In this document: positions 12,206-17,018 of the stretch, one piece after another | Position numbering within the stretch: the first letter of the stretch is position 1 | Layout of the letters: each line of letters begins with the position of its first letter | NCBI GenBank assembly: GCA_016929775.1 | Contig: JAFGIE010000098.1 | Location: 1 to 17,018, forward strand | Direction of reading: 5' to 3' | Source: Anaerolineae bacterium | Lineage (GTDB): Bacteria > Chloroflexota > Anaerolineae > JAFGEY01 | Length of the DNA: 17,018 nucleotides | Made by a program: the position numbers and the translations under genes | Notes under the pieces: generated by a model | The model's input: only the letters and a program-made list of their open reading frames with translations | Told to the model about the DNA's origin: nothing | Database searches by the model: none

Positions 12206-14437
12206 TCACTCGTAGCGCAGCGCCTCTACAGGGCGCATGCGCGTCGCGCGCCAGGCGGGATACAGCCCGCCGACGACCGCCGCTACAACCGCCACGACCA
12301 TTGCCTGAGCCAGCGCTGGGGGCGTGAACGAGGGCGCGATCGCTCCCCCCCAGATCCCGGCTGTGCCGACCAGGCTGCCCAGCCCGATCCCCAACGGGAC
12401 CCCGCACAGCCCTCCCGCGATGCCCAGGACCAGCGACTCCTTGACGATCATGCCCAGCACGTGGCGGCGGCGCCATCCCAGGCTGCGCAGGACCCCGATC
12501 TCACGCGTGCGCTCCAGCACGCTCATGAGCATCGTGTTCAGCATGCCGACCGCGCCGATCGCCACCGCCAGGAACGAGATCTGATCCGCCATCTCGCGCA
12601 AGACCCGGAAATCGCTCGCACTCTCGCCCAGCTCCGAGGTCAGCGAGAACTCGATCCCGGGGAACTCGGAGGCGAGCTCAGCCTGCACCTCCTCGGCGCG
12701 CTCCGGATCGCGCAGGCTGATCAGGTAGAACTGGACCTGGCGCGGCTTGCCCACGATCGTCTGCGCCTCGCGCACCCCGATCACGACGCCCGCATCCTCG
12801 AACGCCTGCCCCGTCTCATAGATCCCGACCACGCGAAAGCTCGTGCTGTACAGGCGCAGCGTGTCGCCTACCTGCACGCCCATCTGCTCCGCCGCAATGT
12901 GCCCGACCAGGACTTCCCGGCGACCCTCCATAGGTTGCCCTTCGACGATCCGGTAGCGGCGAATGGCGTACTCGCGGGGGTGGTAGCCGTGCACGATCAA
13001 CATGGGCATCTGTTCCGTGCTCGTCCCGGTCCAGAACATCCCCGACACCGCGGACACCTCGGGCCGGAGGGCAAGCCGCGCCCCGACCTGCTCGTCTATG
13101 GCGCTGAAATCCATGTCTACGCCCGCTTCCGCGGCGAACAGGTGGGTCTGGCTGTCTCGCATCATGGTCGTGAACGCGCCCAGCATACCCTCGGCAATCC
13201 CGCCCAGTGCGACCGCAGCCGCGACGCTCACGCCGATGCTCACGATGGTCAGCAGCGTGCGTGTCCGCCGCCGCCAGAGGTTCCGCACCGTCATGCCGCC
13301 GGGCAACTGGGGACTGCGCGCGCGCCCTCCCCCCTCGTACTGCAGCGCTTCCACAGGTAGCAGGCGGCTGGCCCACCACGCCGGATAGGCACCCCCCACC
13401 ATGCCCAGCGCCAGCGCGGTGCCCAACGCCCGCGCAAAGAGCTCCGGCGTCAGTTGGCTGCCAAACACAGCCAACATCGAGTGCGATCGGGTCACGAGCA
13501 CCACCGCCAGGACGCCCAGGCCACTGCCTGCCAGCCCGCCCATGAGGGCAAGCAGCAGCGCCTCCCCCATGATCAGCCCCAGCACGCGCCGCCGCCGCCA
13601 GCCCAGGCTGCGCAGGACCCCGATCTCGCGCGTGCGCTCCATGACCGACATGAACAGCGTGTTGGTCATGACCAGCCCACCGATCACGATCGCGATGCCC
13701 GCCACCGCCATGGCGATCGCGTCCAGCAGCTCGAACAGCTGCTCCTGATCGGCAAACCCAGTCGAGGCGGCGACCGCTAGGTCGGGATAGCGCCGCGTCA
13801 GGCGTGTGCGCACCAGATCGGCCTGATCGGGGTCGTCCAGCTTGACGTACAGGACCGAGACACGCCGCGGCTGCAGCGCCAGCTCTTGCGCGTCCACGAG
13901 CGAGACCACCACTGCACCGTCCTCGAACCCGGTCCCCGTCTCATAGATCCCGACAACCCGGAAGACGACGCCCGTGATGCGCAGCGTATCGCCGATCCCC
14001 ATGTTTCTGCTCTGAGCAGCCTGTCGCCCCAGCAGGAGCGGCTTGCCGCGCACGCCGCGCGCCGCCGCCAGCGTCTCACCCTCGACAATCCGAAAGTGAT
14101 CGATGGCAAACCCGTCGGGATCGTAGCCAAAGACCAAGAGATAGTCGGACTCGTCGATCAGGGCATTCGAGTAGAGCATGCCGTCGACATCGGCAACGCC
14201 TGGCAGCGCGCGTACCTCGTCGCCTATCGTCTCGTCGACGCTGCTCATCAGCGCCGACAGCGACTCGCCCTGGCTCAGGACCAGGTCGGCTTGGCTGCCG
14301 CGGGTCAGGGCGGTAAAGCCGCGCTTGAGCCCTTGCGCCATTGCCCCCAGGGCAATGATCGCGCACACGCCGATCGAGATCCCGACCAGCGTAAGCACGG
14401 TCCGCCCCGGACGCCGAAAGAGGTTCTTGAGGATCAT
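12206..14437 (-). CDS. Double MacB/FtsX-type ABC permease (two fused units)
   Basis: This 743-residue inner-membrane protein is built of two homologous FtsX-type permeases in one chain, residues 1-368 and 382-743. Each has an N-terminal helix (IL.NL.RRPGRT..T..GI), an extracytoplasmic MacB core domain with VGIYETG..FED, and a C-terminal FtsX bundle carrying MSV(M/L)ERTREIGVLRSLGWRRR. Each closes with GG.YPAW.A.R..PVEAL.YE. Eight membrane helices are expected in total. Such permeases work with a LolD/MacB-like ATPase in mechanotransmission or lipid/lipoprotein transport, but no ATPase is in the window. ATG 14437 follows GGGAGG by about six bases and gives the classic start MILKNLFRRP; the frame stays open further upstream without signal. 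It has its own promoter. The two copies are nearly identical in DNA around the ERTREIGVLRSLGW motif. Confidence 0.93.
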   Translation of the reverse strand: MILKNLFRRPGRTVLTLVGISIGVCAIIALGAMAQGLKRGFTALTRGSQADLVLSQGESLSALMSSVDETIGDEVRALPGVADVDGMLYSNALIDESDYLLVFGYDPDGFAIDHFRIVEGETLAAARGVRGKPLLLGRQAAQSRNMGIGDTLRITGVVFRVVGIYETGTGFEDGAVVVSLVDAQELALQPRRVSVLYVKLDDPDQADLVRTRLTRRYPDLAVAASTGFADQEQLFELLDAIAMAVAGIAIVIGGLVMTNTLFMSVMERTREIGVLRSLGWRRRRVLGLIMGEALLLALMGGLAGSGLGVLAVVLVTRSHSMLAVFGSQLTPELFARALGTALALGMVGGAYPAWWASRLLPVEALQYEGGGRARSPQLPGGMTVRNLWRRRTRTLLTIVSIGVSVAAAVALGGIAEGMLGAFTTMMRDSQTHLFAAEAGVDMDFSAIDEQVGARLALRPEVSAVSGMFWTGTSTEQMPMLIVHGYHPREYAIRRYRIVEGQPMEGRREVLVGHIAAEQMGVQVGDTLRLYSTSFRVVGIYETGQAFEDAGVVIGVREAQTIVGKPRQVQFYLISLRDPERAEEVQAELASEFPGIEFSLTSELGESASDFRVLREMADQISFLAVAIGAVGMLNTMLMSVLERTREIGVLRSLGWRRRHVLGMIVKESLVLGIAGGLCGVPLGIGLGSLVGTAGIWGGAIAPSFTPPALAQAMVVAVVAAVVGGLYPAWRATRMRPVEALRYE

Positions 14438-14574
14438 CTCGCGCCTCCCGCTGCACACCGCACCCACGCGCCGCACGTTCCTCTGCAGCGATAGGGCCAA
14501 GGCGCCAACAGCCAACCTCGGCAGCCGGGGGGCGGCTGGGTCGGCGCATCGGGTCAGGTCAGAGGTCTGTGCGT

Positions 14575-14603
14575 ATCATACCACGGATCGGGAGCGAGGG
14601 CAA
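14575..14603 (-). promoter_or_regulatory. Promoter of the double FtsX permease gene
   Basis: On the minus strand TTGCCC (14603-14598), a 17-base spacer ending in TGG, and TATGAT (14580-14575). The expected start near 14568 leaves a leader of about 130 bases before ATG 14437. I see no coding sequence or structured RNA family in that leader. Confidence 0.65.
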
Positions 14604-14622
14604 TGGCAGATGGAAAATGCGG

Positions 14623-14652
14623 TTGACACCCTTGCACTAGACGTTGTATAAT
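14623..14652 (+). promoter_or_regulatory. Consensus promoter of the secreted repeat protein
   Basis: TTGACA (14623-14628), an 18-base spacer and TATAAT (14647-14652): both hexamers are perfect sigma-70 consensus. It is back to back with the permease promoter, with 19 bases between the two -35 boxes. The predicted start near 14659 leaves a leader of about 210 bases. Confidence 0.85.
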
Positions 14653-14672
14653 AACAGTGTCATTCGCATATG

Positions 14673-14694
14673 GGCTCTGCGACTGCCCAGAGCC
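14673..14694 (+). other. 5'-leader hairpin
   Basis: GGCTCTG (14673-14679) pairs perfectly with CAGAGCC (14688-14694) around an eight-base loop, about 14 bases after the predicted transcription start. No known riboswitch or leader family is recognised. It could stabilise the long leader. The rest of the leader (14,695-14,860) shows nothing I can name. Confidence 0.4.
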
Positions 14695-14872
14695 TCCCAC
14701 CTCCCTAACCGACGACCTCTCCCCCCTCCAACCCACGACGAGGCGAACCGATGCACCGCATGGGCAGATCGCGCCCGACACACGGCACGGTGGGATACGC
14801 GTACAACAGCCGCACGATCGCCTCTCCCGGACGACCAGCTCGGTCGCCCCGGGACACCCCAGGAGGACGACG

Positions 14873-17018
14873 ATGAAGACGCGCCGTACCGGTTCGCTGT
14901 TGTTGGTTGGTCTGCTTGCCGCCGCGGCGACCCTCCTTCTCACTGCGGGTCTCGCTGCCGCACAACCGGAAGCGGGCACGCCGCCCCTCCTTTCCCCGGA
15001 CGACGTGTCCCTCCCTCGCGTCGCTGACGACCCAGCGCGCACTGTGGCAGAGCAGGCGCAGCCCGGGTGGGCCAAGTGGGTGAACGGTGTGTCCTGGAAG
15101 CCGGGCATGACGATCACGGTCGAGACCTCGGACACGATCGAGATCGTCGACGCGGTCACAACTCTGCCCTCCGAGCCACTCGATCTGGCTGAGACCTGGG
15201 ATCACCTCCATCTCAAGCTGCTTGGCTACCAGGTACAGGCTCCGTTCCCCGGTTGGGCGGTCATCACCGATACGGGTGCGCTGGTATGGCAGTTGCCCGA
15301 GGGCGGGCAGGTCTTTACCATGACCAAGTGGTTCCACGTCGAACCGTGCACGTGGGGCGAGACCGAGCTCGTGGAGACGCTGTCGGGGGCTAGCCAGAGC
15401 ACAGTGCGGCCCGTCATAATCGAAAAGCGCGCGCCGATGCTGTGGATCGGGAGCGAATACCAGCCAGGGGTGATCGCGGGCGAAGGGGCGCAGTTCGCCT
15501 TGCGCTATGGCAACGACGGCGGCTACGAGAACGGGGTCTGGGTGCGCAACGAGTTCCCGCCCGAGGCGCCCTTTGCCTGGTCCGATCCCCCACCCGACGA
15601 GGGAGGCGCAGGCGACTTTTCGGTTGGGTGGCGCGTAGGCGACCTGGCTATGGGCAGCACGGGCGAGATCGTCGTGGGCGTGTCGATCACGGCGGGCCTC
15701 CCGGTGTCGACCGAGATCCCGACCTGGGACTGCATCTTGGACCACACGGGGGAGCCGCGCGACGAGGTGATCTCGGTCTTTCACGTTCAGGAGACGCCGC
15801 CCCAGGTCGTCTGGCACAAGCTGGTCAACGACGTCCCCTGGGATCCCGAGTTGCTCGTCACTGCAGTCACCAGCGACACGATCGAAGTCGTGGACCTGGT
15901 CGAGATCCTCATCCCCACCGCATTTACGTTGATCGAAGAGTGGGATCCAGCCCATCTCGAGCTGCTCGACGCGATCCCGTCGCTGGGCAAGGTAGTCACC
16001 GGCATGGGTACCCTCGAATGGACGGTCCCGGAGCCGTTCGAGAGCCCCATCACTGCCGAGTTGGTCAAGCGATTCCACGTCGGACCCGGTCCCTGGGATG
16101 CCACCGTGCTCGAAGAGGCGCTGATCGTCCCGGGCGCCGAGCCGATGGTGCGCGTGGTCCCGATCGCGCACCGTTACCCGCCCGTCGTCTTCCCCGAGGG
16201 CCCTTGGCCCTGGTATGCCCAGGACGAGATCTCGGTCTATCCGGAGCCGCCTCTGGCAGGTCAGCCCACCGAGATCTGCGCCCAGGTGGTGAACGTCGAC
16301 CCGCTGCACGCCCACTGGGCGCTGCTCGAGTTCGCGATCGCCGACTTTGGCATCGGCCTGCCCTTCGAGGCGATAGACGCCGTCGAGGTCATCGTCCCGC
16401 CGGGAGGCGAGGCCACAGGCTGCATCGTCTGGGTCCCACCGGAGCCCAGGAAATGGTGCATCGAGGTGCGGCTGATCAACGAGGGCTTTGAGCCCCTGAT
16501 CAGCCGGCGCAACGTGGATGCCGACGAGCCGCTGATGCCAAATATGCCGCACGAGCTGATCTTTCCTGTCGCAAATCCGTTGGGAGAGATGGTCACGATC
16601 GACCTGTTCATGGTCCCGCACATCGACTGGGGCATGGCGATCTCGCCGACCAAGCTCGTGAACATAGAACCGGGCGAGACACGCCCTGTCTCCCTGATTG
16701 TCACCCCCACCGAGAACATGCCAGCAGACGGGCATCCGGTGGTAGACGTCGAGGCGCGCGTGGGGGACGAGCTGATCGGCGGCTTCCGCAAGCTCTTCCG
16801 CCCGCTGATCGTCCTCCACCCCTTCCCCGACCCGCCCTACGCCGAGCGCGAGATCTCGGTCCATCCCTACCCGCCCCTCGCGGGCCAACCGACCGAGGTC
16901 TGTGTCGAGCTGCGCAACCCGACCCCTTACGCGCAGGACGTCGCCGTCCAGTTCTCGTGGGCTGCCTTTGGGATCGGCATCCCCTTCACCCCGATCGACG
17001 GCTTGCGCCCGGTGTACC
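14873..17018 (+). CDS. Secreted repeat-containing protein, C terminus cut by the window edge
   Basis: The frame from ATG 14873 stays open for 715 codons to the window end without a stop. AGGAGG lies six bases upstream and a consensus promoter about 220 bases upstream. Residues 1-31 are a signal peptide (MKTRR, a Leu/Ala core, then GLAAAQ). The mature part is built of repeats. Unit A occurs at about residues 64-192 and 307-435 (shared VN.V.W, SDTIE.VD, W...HL.LL, FHV.P..W). Unit B starts at about 450 and again at about 658 (shared EISV.P.PPLAGQPTE.C, FGIG.PF..ID), a 208-residue period. These look like beta-sandwich modules of the kind found in large surface or extracellular proteins. No catalytic motif or membrane anchor is visible in what is present. 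Function is unknown; adhesion or a wall-associated scaffold is only a guess. Confidence 0.9.
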   Translation, partial: MKTRRTGSLLLVGLLAAAATLLLTAGLAAAQPEAGTPPLLSPDDVSLPRVADDPARTVAEQAQPGWAKWVNGVSWKPGMTITVETSDTIEIVDAVTTLPSEPLDLAETWDHLHLKLLGYQVQAPFPGWAVITDTGALVWQLPEGGQVFTMTKWFHVEPCTWGETELVETLSGASQSTVRPVIIEKRAPMLWIGSEYQPGVIAGEGAQFALRYGNDGGYENGVWVRNEFPPEAPFAWSDPPPDEGGAGDFSVGWRVGDLAMGSTGEIVVGVSITAGLPVSTEIPTWDCILDHTGEPRDEVISVFHVQETPPQVVWHKLVNDVPWDPELLVTAVTSDTIEVVDLVEILIPTAFTLIEEWDPAHLELLDAIPSLGKVVTGMGTLEWTVPEPFESPITAELVKRFHVGPGPWDATVLEEALIVPGAEPMVRVVPIAHRYPPVVFPEGPWPWYAQDEISVYPEPPLAGQPTEICAQVVNVDPLHAHWALLEFAIADFGIGLPFEAIDAVEVIVPPGGEATGCIVWVPPEPRKWCIEVRLINEGFEPLISRRNVDADEPLMPNMPHELIFPVANPLGEMVTIDLFMVPHIDWGMAISPTKLVNIEPGETRPVSLIVTPTENMPADGHPVVDVEARVGDELIGGFRKLFRPLIVLHPFPDPPYAEREISVHPYPPLAGQPTEVCVELRNPTPYAQDVAVQFSWAAFGIGIPFTPIDGLRPVY

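Noticed and set aside
14705..16888. A 727-codon minus-strand open frame
   Set aside because: It has no family motifs. The plus strand has a ribosome site, signal peptide, internal repeats and a consensus promoter in one continuous frame.

Overview
The window is a GC-rich bacterial segment. Most genes lie on the minus strand, so transcription runs from about 14.6 kb down to position 1. The organism is probably an uncultured Chloroflexota (Anaerolineae-like) bacterium. That is inferred from the mix of a secreted repeat protein, a duplicated FtsX permease, GH31 and heparinase-type enzymes, a palindromic intergenic repeat and GC-rich codons. No marker gene proves it.

Region 1 (1-2,640): a complete selenocysteine tRNA with its own near-consensus promoter, then (minus strand) a SIMPL/DUF541 envelope protein and a CreD-like membrane protein that ends in two zinc ribbons. 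Region 2 (2,685-5,399): a two-component system, an OmpR/PhoB-type response regulator followed by a HAMP histidine kinase, closed by a strong intrinsic terminator. The same box, CTGTCAC-N4-CTGTCAC, lies upstream of both the regulator gene and the creD-like gene. It matches a PHO box and also resembles the CreB 'cre tag'. The sequence therefore suggests an autoregulated, CreBC-like circuit whose output is the CreD-like/SIMPL pair.

Region 3 (5,406-12,147): a probable glycan-processing operon in the order PHP-domain phosphoesterase, GH31 alpha-xylosidase (YicI type), dihydroorotate/dihydropyrimidine-dehydrogenase-like flavoprotein with a two-cluster ferredoxin tail, and heparinase II/III-type polysaccharide lyase. 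It has a plausible promoter at its head and a weak terminator at its end. No sugar transporter is present.

Region 4 (12,206-17,018): a single-chain permease made of two MacB/FtsX units, divergently transcribed from a secreted, repeat-built protein on the plus strand. The secreted protein has a consensus promoter (TTGACA-N18-TATAAT), a ribosome site and a signal peptide. Its frame stays open to the window edge, so its C terminus is missing.

Many long antisense open frames exist. They are composition artefacts of GC-rich coding DNA and are not annotated.
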